Source of the DNA: Pseudomonas sp. MYb118
GTDB lineage: Bacteria; Pseudomonadota; Gammaproteobacteria; Pseudomonadales; Pseudomonadaceae
DNA length: 64,000 nucleotides
NCBI RefSeq assembly: GCF_040947875.1
Contig: NZ_JBFRXN010000003.1
Location: 558,001 to 622,000 of the forward strand
Direction of reading: 5' to 3'
Shown: positions 45,044 to 54,261 of the stretch, piece by piece
Position numbering within the stretch: the first letter of the stretch is position 1
Layout: the number at the start of each line of letters is the position of its first letter
The notes under the pieces: model-generated
What the model saw: only the letters and a program-made list of their open reading frames with translations
Told to the model about the DNA's origin: nothing
The model's database searches: none
Translations under genes and position numbers: made by a program

Positions 45044-45138
45044 CCTGTAGGAGCGAGCTTGCTCGCGATGGCGGTGTGTCAGGCACCAAAGATGTTGGAT
45101 GTGACGGCCTCATCGCGGGCAAGCCCGCTCCTACAGGG
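45044..45138. repeat. REP inverted pair
   Basis: CTGTAGGAGCGAGCTTGCTC from 45044 with the inverse ending CTCCTACAG at about 45138. It starts 4 bp after the adaptor stop. Confidence 0.9.
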
Positions 45139-45176
45139 AGCAGGGGTGTTCATGACATCAGGGTGAAACTGATAAC

Positions 45177-45269
45177 TGTGGGAGCGAGCCTGCTCGCGAT
45201 AGCAGTGTGTCAGGCGCCAATGATGCTGGATATGACGGCCTTATCGCGAGCAGGCTCGCTCCCACAGGG
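45177..45269. repeat. REP inverted pair
   Basis: A second pair, with a different end type (TGTGGGAGCGAGCCTGCTC) but a similar inner loop (GTGTGTCAGGC...ATGACGGCC). It lies in tandem with the previous one. Confidence 0.9.
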
Positions 45270-45292
45270 AATTGCGCAGGGTCCGGGGCGGA

Positions 45293-46675
45293 TTACTCCG
45301 CCGCCTTCAACGTACTGCTCTGCACGATCAGCGCCGAGCTGTCGAGGGTCTGCACGAACAGGTCGTAGTCCTCCAGGAACACATGGGTGCTTTTGGACTT
45401 CAGGCCTTCGAGCTGGGCGCAGCTGACCAGGCGCGCTTCACCCTTGAGGGACGCCAGTTGCTGGGCCGCCGGGAAAGACGGGCCCACCTTGCACTCGATA
45501 TTCTGGGTGAATTCTTTGCCCTCGCTGCTTTTGCTGACTTTGCTGTAACTGAGGGTCGAACCGGCCGGCACGGTTTTCCAGTCACCGGCCAGGTGAATGC
45601 TTTCGGGGCTGGGGCGCTGTTCCATTTTGCCGTTGCGTCCGATGCGGTTGATCGTGGCGAGGTCGATCAGGCCACGCCAGCGGATGCTTACGCCTTCGCT
45701 GGAGAGGGCACCGACTGTCTGCATGCGCCACAGGCCAGGTGCTGGACCGGTTTGCAGGTACACGTCCAGCGGGTTGTCATTGATTTGCGCGCCGGGCACC
45801 AGTGGCGAATGGGCGCTGTAGGCCAGTTGCAGGTGACTGAGGCTGTTGGCCGGCGTCCCGTGCGGCAATGAGCGGACCTGGGTCAACAGCGCGTCCGGCA
45901 CTTGCGGTGTCGCCAGGTTCGGCGGCAGCTTTTTACGCATGAGCACAGTCGGCAGCTTCGCCAGATCGGCGCTGGACGTGCAAAGGGCGCCGATCAGGTG
46001 GTTGCGTTGATCGGCGCTGAGCAGGCTGGCAAACGGCTGCGCGGGCGGCTTGATCAGCGTGTCAGTGGCCCCGCGCAGGGACAGGCGGCTGTTGATCTGA
46101 CGGGCAGCGCAGTCGATCTCGACGCGCTCAAATTGGCGATCGAAGACGAAGGTGTCGTCTTCACTCTGGCGCGAACGCTCATAGTCGATACCGACCCATG
46201 CCCACTGTCGGCCTTCGATGGTGGTGAGGCTGTCCGGGTTCACGAGCAGCCAGTCTGCACCGTCCGCGGCCAGTTGCCGCCATTCGCCGCCTTTGGCGGC
46301 CTGGCACAACTGTTCGGCGGCGTTGCGCGCGGCGGGTGTCTGATCGGCCAGGGCGGACGTGTAGGTCCAGTCCCGGGTGTCTCGATAATCCATGCTCAAG
46401 GCCAGGGTATCGCACTGGGCGAAAAGCCGAGCCTGGGTGGCGGGCTCGGTGCCCTGGGCCGGCACGTCGATCAGGGTCATGGCGACTTTGGGCGCAATCT
46501 TGATCGCGGTATTCAACGGCAACGGCTGGGCCAGGACCCGCGTGGCCATGGCGCTGCGTTCGGCCTTGAGGCGGGCGACGATGCTGTCTCTGTAATCGCT
46601 GTTCATGCCACCTGAACCAGCACAGCCCGTCAGGGCCACCACACAAGCAAAACCTGCGAAACGGGAAAATGACAT
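45293..46675 (-). CDS. Lipoprotein of unknown function
   Basis: A 460-residue protein starting at ATG 46675 with a lipoprotein signal (FAGFACVVALTGCAG, lipobox LTGC), so it is probably anchored in an outer or inner membrane leaflet facing the periplasm. I recognise no domain. Visible features are a mixed, non-repetitive sequence, six to seven further cysteines that could form disulfides, and no further membrane helix. An alternative ATG at 46693 adds six residues. It lies alone between the efflux trio and mexEF-oprN, flanked by REP pairs. Family membership would need a profile search. Confidence 0.7.
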   Translation of the reverse strand: MSFSRFAGFACVVALTGCAGSGGMNSDYRDSIVARLKAERSAMATRVLAQPLPLNTAIKIAPKVAMTLIDVPAQGTEPATQARLFAQCDTLALSMDYRDTRDWTYTSALADQTPAARNAAEQLCQAAKGGEWRQLAADGADWLLVNPDSLTTIEGRQWAWVGIDYERSRQSEDDTFVFDRQFERVEIDCAARQINSRLSLRGATDTLIKPPAQPFASLLSADQRNHLIGALCTSSADLAKLPTVLMRKKLPPNLATPQVPDALLTQVRSLPHGTPANSLSHLQLAYSAHSPLVPGAQINDNPLDVYLQTGPAPGLWRMQTVGALSSEGVSIRWRGLIDLATINRIGRNGKMEQRPSPESIHLAGDWKTVPAGSTLSYSKVSKSSEGKEFTQNIECKVGPSFPAAQQLASLKGEARLVSCAQLEGLKSKSTHVFLEDYDLFVQTLDSSALIVQSSTLKAAE

Positions 46676-46764
46676 TGCGTACAACCACTCCATCAAACGC
46701 CCGGCATCCATTGGCGAGCGGGCGCGGATTTTAGCAGGAGTTAGTGGCACATTGACACTCACCC

Positions 46765-46858
46765 TGTGGGAGCGGGCTTGCTCGCGATAGCGGAGTGTTA
46801 GGCGCCAAATTTGTTGGATGTTACGGCCCCATCGCGGGCAAGCCCGCTCCTACAGGGG
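46765..46858. repeat. REP inverted pair
   Basis: CTGTGGGAGCGGGCTTGCTC from 46765 with the inverse ending CTCCTACAG at 46858, between the lipoprotein gene and the oprN terminator. Confidence 0.9.
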
Positions 46859-46875
46859 ATGGTGGTGTGTCAGGC

Positions 46876-46903
46876 AAAAAAAAGCCCCACGACCGAATGG
46901 GGC
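46876..46903 (-). terminator. Rho-independent terminator of mexEF-oprN
   Basis: Read leftward, the stem GCCCCA...TGGGGC has an 8-nt loop and is followed by eight T. It lies about 50 bp past the oprN stop. Confidence 0.9.
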
Positions 46904-46955
46904 GCGGGGCAAAAATTTGGTTGGTGTTGCCAACCAAAAGAGCTCGTTGATGGCG

Positions 46956-48377
46956 TTACTTGCTGGCCACGGTTTCCGGTTGCCAGCCACCGCCCAGGGC
47001 CTTGTAGATCGCGACAATGCCGCGATACAGGTCGATTTCCGCCTGGGCCTGGCTGTCTTCCGCTGCCAGGCGCTCGCGCTGTGCGTCGAGCAGGACGAGG
47101 AAGTCGGCCGTGCCTTCGCGGTAGCGAATCTGCGCAAGGTCAGCTGCGGCGCGGCTCGATTCACTCTGACGAATCAGCGAAATCAGGCGTTGCTGGCGTT
47201 TGCCGTAGTCGCTGAAGGCGTTTTCCGACTCTTCCAGGGCCAGCAGCACTTGCTGCTCGTAGGTGGCCAGGGCGCCTTCGGCCTCGGCATCGGCGCCGCG
47301 CAAACGGGCGCGCACGCTGCCCAGGTCGAACGCTGCCCAGGTGATGCTCGGGCCCAGTGCCCAGGCGTTGGCCGCCGAGGAACCGATCTGCGAACCACGC
47401 CCGGCCGTCCAGCCGAGGAAGCCGCTGAGGCTCACCCGCGGGAACAGGTCGGCCTTGGCCACGCCGATGCGCGCCGTGGCCGAAGCCAGTTTGCGTTCGG
47501 CGCTGAGGATGTCCGGGCGACGTTGCAGCAGTTCACCCGGATCACCGATCGGCAAGGCCTTGGCAATCGCCGGCAGGTCCTTGGGGCTCAGGTCCACGGC
47601 CAGTTTTTCCGGACGCTGACCGAGCAGGGTGGCGATGCGGTTTTTCTGCCGCACCTGTTCCGCCTGCAATTGCGGCACGCTGGCTTCGACCGCTGCCAGG
47701 CGCGCATCGGCGCGCTCGACATCCAGTTGATCGCCAACCCCGGCGTCACGCAGGGCGATGGTGATCTTGCGCGACTCCTGCTGGTTGTTCAGGTTGGCCA
47801 GGGCGATCTTCTCGCGCAGTTGCGCGCCGCGCAGTTGACCGTAGGCGTCCACCAGCTCGGCAATCATGGTGACTTGCAGTTGGTACAGATCGGCTTCGGC
47901 CGCCTGCTGTTCGGCGTCGCTGGATTCCAGGTTGCGCTGGATGCGTCCGAACAGGTCCAGTTCCCAAGCCATGTCCAGCCCCAGGTCGTAGCGCTCGCTG
48001 TTGACCCGGTCGGTGGTCTGGCCAGGGATCTGGCCTTTGCCCAGGTTACTGCTGGCGCGGCTGGTGATGGTCGGCATGGCGTCATTGCTGACGTCGTCGC
48101 GAATCGCCCGGGCCGCTTTCCAGCGGGCGAAGGCGACGCGCAGGTCACGGTTGCCTTGCAGCGACTGCGTCACCAACTGGTTGAGGGTCGGGTCGTCGAA
48201 CTGCTGCCACCAGATGCCTTCGAAACGCGAGCGGTCGAAGTTCTTCTGACCGGCGGCGCCATCGGTGGCGGCGGTGATGTTGGCGCGTTCAGTGGCCGGG
48301 GTCTGATAGTCCGGGCCTACGGCACAGGCGCTCAGGGCCAGTACCAGAAGGCTTGGCAGGAAGACTTTCAGGCTCAT
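46956..48377 (-). CDS. oprN: RND efflux outer-membrane channel OprN
   Basis: A 473-residue OprM/NodT-family lipoprotein. The signal VFLPSLLVLALSACAVGPDY has the lipobox and the conserved CAVGPDY. It is followed by two repeats of the TolC-type helical/beta unit and LGWTAGRGSQIG in the middle. It overlaps the mexF stop by 4 bp and is the last gene of the operon, before a strong terminator. It forms the outer-membrane exit duct for MexEF. Confidence 0.93.
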   Translation of the reverse strand: MSLKVFLPSLLVLALSACAVGPDYQTPATERANITAATDGAAGQKNFDRSRFEGIWWQQFDDPTLNQLVTQSLQGNRDLRVAFARWKAARAIRDDVSNDAMPTITSRASSNLGKGQIPGQTTDRVNSERYDLGLDMAWELDLFGRIQRNLESSDAEQQAAEADLYQLQVTMIAELVDAYGQLRGAQLREKIALANLNNQQESRKITIALRDAGVGDQLDVERADARLAAVEASVPQLQAEQVRQKNRIATLLGQRPEKLAVDLSPKDLPAIAKALPIGDPGELLQRRPDILSAERKLASATARIGVAKADLFPRVSLSGFLGWTAGRGSQIGSSAANAWALGPSITWAAFDLGSVRARLRGADAEAEGALATYEQQVLLALEESENAFSDYGKRQQRLISLIRQSESSRAAADLAQIRYREGTADFLVLLDAQRERLAAEDSQAQAEIDLYRGIVAIYKALGGGWQPETVASK

Positions 48378-51300
48378 TGGTGCGCCTCCAGGGGCTTGTC
48401 GAGTTTCGGCGCTTTCGCCGCTTTGCGGGCTTCGCCACGCTCCACGAAATTACGGATCAACACGTAGAACACCGGTGTCAGCAACAGGCCGAAGAAGGTC
48501 ACCCCGAGCATCCCGGAGAACACCGCCACACCCATGGCGTGACGCATTTCGGCACCGGCACCGCTGGAGAACACCAGTGGCACCACACCCATGATGAACG
48601 CGAAGGAGGTCATCAGGATCGGACGCAGACGCAGGCGGCACGCTTCCAGTACAGCCGCCAGGGGGTTGAGGCCTTCAAGCTGTTTGTCCTTGGCGAACTC
48701 GACGATCAGGATCGCGTTCTTACAGGCAAGCCCCACCAGTACGATCAAGCCGATCTGGGTAAAGATGTTGTTGTCGCCGCCCGAGGCAATCACACCGGTG
48801 ATGGCTGACAGCAGGGTCATCGGTACGATCAGGATCACCGCCAGTGGCAGGCTCCAGCTTTCGTATTGGGCGGCGAGCACCAGGAACGCCAGCAATACGC
48901 AGAGCGGGAACACGAACAGCGCGGTGTTGCCGGACAGAATCTGCTGGTAGGTCAGGTCGGTCCACTCGTAGGTCATGCCGTTGGGCAGTTCTTCCTTGAG
49001 CAGTTTCTCGATGGCAGCCTCGGCCTGGCCGGAGCTGTAGCCTGGGGCAGCAGCGCCGTTGATTTCAGCAGTGATGAAGCCGTTGTAGTGCATCACGCGG
49101 TCCGGCCCCGAGGTGTCGCTGACCTTGATGAAGGTCGCCAGCGGGATCATCTCGCCCTTGTTGTTACGCACTTTCAGTTGGCCGATCTGGTCGGACTCGA
49201 GGCGGAACTGCTGCTCGGCCTGGACGTTGACCTGATAGGTGCGACCGAAGCGGTTGAAGTCGTTGGCATACAGCGAACCCAGGTAGATCTGCAGGGTGTC
49301 GAAGATGTCGCTGACGGCCACGCCGTGGGTCTTGGCCTTTTCCCGGTCGATGGCGGCATCGACCTGCGGCACGTTTACGGTGTAGCTGGTGAACAGCCCG
49401 GCCAGTTCCGGAACGTTATGGCTCTTGGCGATGACGTTCATGGTCTGCTTGTACAGCTCTTCGTAACCCAGGTTGCCCCGGTCTTCGACTTGCAGGCGGA
49501 AGCCACCAATGGTGCCCAGGCCTTGTACCGGCGGCGGCGGGAAGATAGCCATGTAGGCTTCCTGGATCCCGGCAAACTGGCCGTTCAAGGCACCGGCAAT
49601 GGCACCGGCGGACATGCTTGGATCCTTGCGCTCATCGAACGGCTTCAAGGTCACGAACACGATGCCGGAGTTCGGGCTGTTGGTGAAACCATTGATCGAC
49701 AGGCCCGGGAATGCCACGGCACTGTCGACGCCAGGCTGTTTCAGCGCCAGGTCGGACATGCGCTTGATCACGTCTTCGGTACGGTCCAGGCTCGCGGCGT
49801 CCGGCAGTTGCGCGAAGGCCACCAGGTATTGTTTGTCCTGGCCAGGCACGAAACCGGTTGGCGTGCTGGAGAAACCGAAGAAGGTCAGCACCATCAGGCC
49901 TGCGTACAGCAGCAGGGCGATACCGCTGCTGCGGATGACCCGGCGTACGGTGCCGACATAACCATGGCTGGCTTTTTCAAAGAAGCGGTTGAACGGACGG
50001 AACAGCCAGCCACCGAAGATCTTGTCGAGGATTTTCGAGAAGCGGTCTTTCGGCGCGTCGTGGCCCTTGAGCAATACGGCAGCCAGTGCCGGCGACAGGG
50101 TCAGCGAGTTGAAGGCCGAGATCACCGTGGAAATCGCGATGGTCAGGGCGAACTGCTTGTAGAACTGGCCGGTCAGGCCAGAAATGAACGCCGCCGGTAC
50201 GAACACCGCACACAGCACCAGCGCCGTGGCAATGATCGGGCCCGTCACTTCGCTCATGGCCTTCTTGGTCGCTTCGAACGGCTCCAGGCCCAGCTCGATG
50301 TTACGCTCGACGTTCTCCACCACCACGATGGCGTCGTCCACCACGATACCGATGGCCAATACCAGGCCGAACAGCGACAGGGCGTTGAGCGAGAAGCCGA
50401 ACAGGTGCATCACCGCAAACGTACCGATCAACGATACCGGCACCGCCACCAACGGAATGATCGAGGCACGCCAGGTCTGCAGGAACAGGATCACCACCAG
50501 TACCACGAGGATCAGCGCTTCGAACAGGGTGTGCACCACCGCTTCGATGGAGCCGCGCACGAAGATCGTCGGGTCATAGACGATGCTGTAATCCATACCC
50601 TGCGGGAAGCCTTTCTTCAGCTCGTCCATCTTCGCCCGAACCTCGTTGGAGATTTCGATGGCGTTGGAACCTGGACGCTGGAAGATCGGGATGGCCACGG
50701 CCGGCTGGTTGTTGAGCAATGAACGCAGGGCGTACTGGCTGGAACCCAGCTCGACCCGGGCGATGTCCTTCAGTCGGGTGATTTCACCGTTGTCGCCAGC
50801 GCGAATGATGATGTTCTCGAACTCTTCCTCGGTGACCAGACGGCCCTGGGTGTTGATCGACAGCTGGAAGCTCTGGGCGCTCGGGGAGGGCGGCGCACCC
50901 AGTTGGCCGGCGGCCACCTGGCGGTTCTGCTCGCGAATGGCGGTGACCACGTCGGTGGCGGTCAGGTTGCGCGAAGCGGTCTTGTTCGGATCGAGCCAGA
51001 CCCGCAGCGAGTAGTCGCCCATGCCGAACAGTTGCACGTCACCGACACCGCCCAGGCGCGCCAGCTCATCCTTGATGTTGAGGATGGCGTAGTTGGACAG
51101 GTAAAGCATGTCGTAGCGTTTGTCCGGCGAGGTCAAGTGCACGACCATGGTCAGGTCGGGCGAGGCCTTGTCCACGGTGATACCGATGCGCGTCACTTCC
51201 TCGGGAAGCTTGGGCTCGGTACGGGTCACGCGGTTCTGCACCTGCACCTGCGCGTTGTCCAGGTCAGTGCCCAGGGCGAAGGTGATGGTCAGGGTGATCT

Positions 51301-51565
51301 TGCCGTCGGCGGTCGACTGCGAAGACATGTACAGCATGTTCTCGACGCCGGTGATGGCTTGCTCCAGGGGAGCGGCCACGGTTTCACCGATGACTTTCGG
51401 GTTGGCGCCAGGGAAGTTGGCACGCACCACCACGGTGGGTGGGACCACTTCCGGGTATTCGCTGATCGGCAACTGGAACAGCGAGATGGCACCGGCGATC
51501 AGGATCAGCAGCGACAGCACTGCGGCGAAGATCGGCCGTGTAATGAAGAACTTGGAAAAATTCAT
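48374..51565 (-). CDS. mexF: RND multidrug efflux permease MexF
   Basis: A 1,063-residue HAE1-type RND pump: NFSKFFITRPIFAAVLSLLI at the N-terminus, 12 helices, two large periplasmic loops, and the proton-relay aspartates in VLAIGIVVDDAIVVVENVER. The sequence follows P. aeruginosa MexF closely throughout (for example AYMAIFPPPPVQGLGTIGG). It exports chloramphenicol, fluoroquinolones, trimethoprim and related compounds in that species. It lies 15 bp after mexE and overlaps oprN. Confidence 0.97.
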   Translation of the reverse strand: MNFSKFFITRPIFAAVLSLLILIAGAISLFQLPISEYPEVVPPTVVVRANFPGANPKVIGETVAAPLEQAITGVENMLYMSSQSTADGKITLTITFALGTDLDNAQVQVQNRVTRTEPKLPEEVTRIGITVDKASPDLTMVVHLTSPDKRYDMLYLSNYAILNIKDELARLGGVGDVQLFGMGDYSLRVWLDPNKTASRNLTATDVVTAIREQNRQVAAGQLGAPPSPSAQSFQLSINTQGRLVTEEEFENIIIRAGDNGEITRLKDIARVELGSSQYALRSLLNNQPAVAIPIFQRPGSNAIEISNEVRAKMDELKKGFPQGMDYSIVYDPTIFVRGSIEAVVHTLFEALILVVLVVILFLQTWRASIIPLVAVPVSLIGTFAVMHLFGFSLNALSLFGLVLAIGIVVDDAIVVVENVERNIELGLEPFEATKKAMSEVTGPIIATALVLCAVFVPAAFISGLTGQFYKQFALTIAISTVISAFNSLTLSPALAAVLLKGHDAPKDRFSKILDKIFGGWLFRPFNRFFEKASHGYVGTVRRVIRSSGIALLLYAGLMVLTFFGFSSTPTGFVPGQDKQYLVAFAQLPDAASLDRTEDVIKRMSDLALKQPGVDSAVAFPGLSINGFTNSPNSGIVFVTLKPFDERKDPSMSAGAIAGALNGQFAGIQEAYMAIFPPPPVQGLGTIGGFRLQVEDRGNLGYEELYKQTMNVIAKSHNVPELAGLFTSYTVNVPQVDAAIDREKAKTHGVAVSDIFDTLQIYLGSLYANDFNRFGRTYQVNVQAEQQFRLESDQIGQLKVRNNKGEMIPLATFIKVSDTSGPDRVMHYNGFITAEINGAAAPGYSSGQAEAAIEKLLKEELPNGMTYEWTDLTYQQILSGNTALFVFPLCVLLAFLVLAAQYESWSLPLAVILIVPMTLLSAITGVIASGGDNNIFTQIGLIVLVGLACKNAILIVEFAKDKQLEGLNPLAAVLEACRLRLRPILMTSFAFIMGVVPLVFSSGAGAEMRHAMGVAVFSGMLGVTFFGLLLTPVFYVLIRNFVERGEARKAAKAPKLDKPLEAHQ

Positions 51566-51580
51566 CGGAGTCGTTATCCC

Positions 51581-52834
51581 TTAACCGCGTGGGGACGCAG
51601 CAGCGAGCTTCACAGCCGTGCCCGGCGCGACCTTGGCAGGTGCGACTTGGGGCAGGTTGCTGGCTTCCAGCGCTTGTCGTTGTTGGGCGAGGGCCGCCAG
51701 GGTCTGTTCACTGGCCATCGGCACCACTTCAGGGGTGACCGGCGAGCCAGGACGTACGCGCTGCAGGCCCTTGACGATAATGGTGTCGTCCTTGTTCAGG
51801 CCGCTGCGCACGATGCGCAAACCTTCGATTTTCGGACCCAGCTCAACGGCGCGGTAGGCGGTCTTGTTCTCGCCATCCATCACCAGCACGAACTTCTTGC
51901 CCAGGTCGGTGCCGACGGCTTCGTCGTTGATCAGCATGGCGTTGTAGGTGCCGCTGCCCACCAGTTTCAGGCGTGCATAAAGACCAGGGGTGTAGTTGCC
52001 ATCGGCATTGTCGAATACGGCGCGGCCACGGATGGTGCCGGTTTTCGGGTTGACCTGGTTGTCGACGAAGTTCATCTGGCCCAGGTGCGGGTTGCCGTCT
52101 TCGTTGGACAGGCCCAGGTAAACCGGAGTGGTGGCGCCGCGTTTGCCCTGGCGGGCGAGCTGGGTGTACTTGAGGAACACGCGCTCGTCGGCGTCGAAGT
52201 AGGCGTAGACCTTGTCGGTGGAGACCACGCTGGTCAGCGCAGTGGTGTCGGCGGTCACCAGGTTGCCGGCGGTGATTTCTGCACGGCTGACGCGGCCGCT
52301 GATCGGCGCGGTGACGCGGGTGAAGCTCAGGTTCAGCTTGGCCAGGTCCAGTTGCGCTTGCAGGGCGCCGACGGCGGCGCGGGCTTCCTGGGCAGCGCTG
52401 GTGCGCGAGTCGGCCAGTTCGGCGGAAATCGCGTTGCTGGTGCGCAGGCGTTCACCGCGCTGGGCTTCGTTTTCACTGCGGGTGGCGTTGGCGCGCGACT
52501 GGGCTACCAGTGCTTCGAGGCGGCGGACCTCGGCCTGGAACGGACGCGGGTCGATCTGGAACAGCAGGTCGCCTTTCTTGACCAGCGCGCCTTCGGTGAA
52601 GGCCACTTCGTCGATCTGGCCGGAGACCCGTGGACGGATTTCAACGGTTTCCGGCGCTTCGAGGCGGCCGGTGAACTCGTCCCACTCGTTGACGGGTTGT
52701 TCCAGGACCTTGGCAACGCTGACCGAAGCGGCCGGCATGGTCGCTGCCGTTTCGGGTGCCTTGCCGCAGGCACTCATGACCACAACGGCCAATACGGCCA
52801 GTGGGAAGCGCAAATGTTTGAGTGATTGTTCCAT
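51581..52834 (-). CDS. mexE: RND efflux periplasmic adaptor MexE
   Basis: A 417-residue membrane-fusion lipoprotein. The signal FPLAVLAVVVMSACGKAPET has a lipobox (MSAC). It then has the lipoyl start (VEIRPRVSGQIDEVAF), a coiled-coil hairpin, and 'LNLSFTRVTAPISGRVSRA', all as in MexE. I chose ATG 52834, which gives the MexE-like N-terminus MEQSLKH. It is first in mexEF-oprN. The usual regulator genes mexT and mexS are not adjacent in this window. Confidence 0.95.
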   Translation of the reverse strand: MEQSLKHLRFPLAVLAVVVMSACGKAPETAATMPAASVSVAKVLEQPVNEWDEFTGRLEAPETVEIRPRVSGQIDEVAFTEGALVKKGDLLFQIDPRPFQAEVRRLEALVAQSRANATRSENEAQRGERLRTSNAISAELADSRTSAAQEARAAVGALQAQLDLAKLNLSFTRVTAPISGRVSRAEITAGNLVTADTTALTSVVSTDKVYAYFDADERVFLKYTQLARQGKRGATTPVYLGLSNEDGNPHLGQMNFVDNQVNPKTGTIRGRAVFDNADGNYTPGLYARLKLVGSGTYNAMLINDEAVGTDLGKKFVLVMDGENKTAYRAVELGPKIEGLRIVRSGLNKDDTIIVKGLQRVRPGSPVTPEVVPMASEQTLAALAQQRQALEASNLPQVAPAKVAPGTAVKLAAASPRG

Positions 52835-52917
52835 GGATGCATCCGCCAATGTATTGAGAATGGGCGGATGATGCTCGGCGGCGGGGCTATCGCACGAATC
52901 GAACGAAGCGAAGGTAA

Positions 52918-52936
52918 ATATCATTCGGAATGATAT
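52918..52936. promoter_or_regulatory. Inverted repeat upstream of mexE
   Basis: ATATCATTC and GAATGATAT form a perfect 9-bp inverted repeat around one G, 84 bp before the mexE start. It is a likely operator for the efflux operon or for the divergent unit. The 52835-53152 gap otherwise holds only the MocR operator listed next. Confidence 0.6.
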
Positions 52937-53061
52937 AAGAATGCAGCCAGCCCTCTAGCATGCACCTGACGCTGCAAAGCGATCAATGCACTGCATGTAA
53001 ATACTGTATTGCACGAACAGCAAAGACCGAAGACACCGACATCGGGCCAGCGAAGCGGAAG

Positions 53062-53105
53062 TGGATCAGTGAGAAATCGGCGCAATGGATCAATACTTTG
53101 GTCCA
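53062..53105 (+). promoter_or_regulatory. MocR-type bipartite operator, copy 1
   Basis: TGGATCA at 53062 and TGGATCAATACTTTGGTCCA at 53086-53105, with starts exactly 24 bp apart. They lie 48 bp before the membrane-protein gene. The same layout recurs at 55778-55821 beside the MocR gene itself. Confidence 0.75.
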
Positions 53106-53152
53106 CTGCGCAGGGATTATCCGGGCTCACTCAATCTTCAAGGATCATTCCA

Positions 53153-54217
53153 ATGTCTGTGTCCAGTTCCCCGGGGTTAAACGACCTGATGGAAGACAGG
53201 ATCGCTCGTCGAGACTGGTATGTTGCGCCCATCATCGCACTTCTGTATCCGTACCTGCTGATGGGTTACGACACCATGCGTGTGTCGATCACCCAGGGCG
53301 GCGGTGTACTCAGCTGGCTGGGTGCCGGCCTGATGCTGTTAATCGCCATCGTCCTGCCGCTGTCGGGACTGCTGACGGCCACCCGGCTTGGCAGGCTCGC
53401 CAACCCCAGTGCTGCCGATGTGCTGGCGCGGCGGGTCGCGTTTCTCGGTGTGGCCGTTGCGCCGATGTTTACCCTGACCGGTGTCGTGTTTCTGCTATTG
53501 GGCAAACCCACCTGGGATGTCGGCTTCCTGACGTTCCTGTGGGCCGCGTTGATCGTGATGATCTCCTTCGCCGACCGCACGCCGTTGTCCCGTCAACCGG
53601 AGCGGCAACAGTGCCACGCCAACATGCGCCGCTGGCATGGCGTCGCGGCACTGGTGGCGGTGGTGTACCTGTGTTTTCACTTCAGCAACCACCTGTTCGG
53701 CCTGATCGGCGCCGATGCCCACATGGCGGTGATGAAAGTGCTGCGGGTGGTTTACCGGTCCCCGTTGATCGAGCCAGCGCTCATCGCCAGTTTCCTGTTC
53801 CTGGTCGGTAGCGGCGCCTACATGGCCTGGCGCATGACCCGCCGCCCGGCGGACGCGATTCGTTCCTTCCAGATCGCCGGCGGGGTGTTCCTGATTTTCG
53901 CGGTGATCAGTCATATCAACGCCGTGCTTTATCTGGCGCGTGTGTATTTCAACATTGATACCGACTGGGGCTTTGCCGTGGGTGCGCCCGCTGGCCTGTT
54001 GCACGATGCCTGGAACATTCGTCTGCTGCCGTACTACCTGCTGGCGGTGTTCTTTGTCATCGCCCACGCCTTCTGCGGGTTGCGCGGCGTCATGCTCGCG
54101 CACCGGGTCAGTGAACGGACAGCCACTCGGGTACTGGTCGGCGGAATTGTGTTTTCGGCCGTGGTGGCCGTGACCATCATTCTTGCCATGGCCGGGCTGC
54201 GTATCCATTTCGTGTAA
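53153..54217 (+). CDS. Integral membrane protein, possible b-type cytochrome, unknown function
   Basis: A 354-residue protein starting at ATG 53153 (AAGG 8 nt upstream), with about eight or nine hydrophobic helices. Histidines sit in or at the edge of helices: H162 (RRWHGVAAL), H176 and H180 (CFHFSNHLFGL), H254 (AVISHINAVL) and H305 (VIAHAFCGLRG). This spacing resembles haem-b-binding four-helix cytochromes such as succinate-dehydrogenase anchors, but I cannot assign a family. The operator at 53062 suggests control by the neighbouring MocR regulator. It ends convergently with that regulator gene, at a shared hairpin. Confidence 0.75.
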   Translation: MSVSSSPGLNDLMEDRIARRDWYVAPIIALLYPYLLMGYDTMRVSITQGGGVLSWLGAGLMLLIAIVLPLSGLLTATRLGRLANPSAADVLARRVAFLGVAVAPMFTLTGVVFLLLGKPTWDVGFLTFLWAALIVMISFADRTPLSRQPERQQCHANMRRWHGVAALVAVVYLCFHFSNHLFGLIGADAHMAVMKVLRVVYRSPLIEPALIASFLFLVGSGAYMAWRMTRRPADAIRSFQIAGGVFLIFAVISHINAVLYLARVYFNIDTDWGFAVGAPAGLLHDAWNIRLLPYYLLAVFFVIAHAFCGLRGVMLAHRVSERTATRVLVGGIVFSAVVAVTIILAMAGLRIHFV

Positions 54218-54222
54218 CGGCA

Positions 54223-54250
54223 AGCGCCGGGAGGAGGGACTCCCGGCGCT
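54223..54250. terminator. Hairpin between convergent genes
   Basis: AGCGCCGGGAG and CTCCCGGCGCT form a perfect 11-bp stem with a 6-nt loop in the 44-bp gap between two converging genes. It has no T-tract, so termination is inferred from position and strength. Confidence 0.6.
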
Positions 54251-54261
54251 GCCAGCTATGG

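Noticed and set aside
48866..52825. Long plus-strand open frames antisense to mexF and mexE
   Set aside because: Same G+C-driven antisense effect. Compositions are biased (many H, Q, R) and no family is recognisable.
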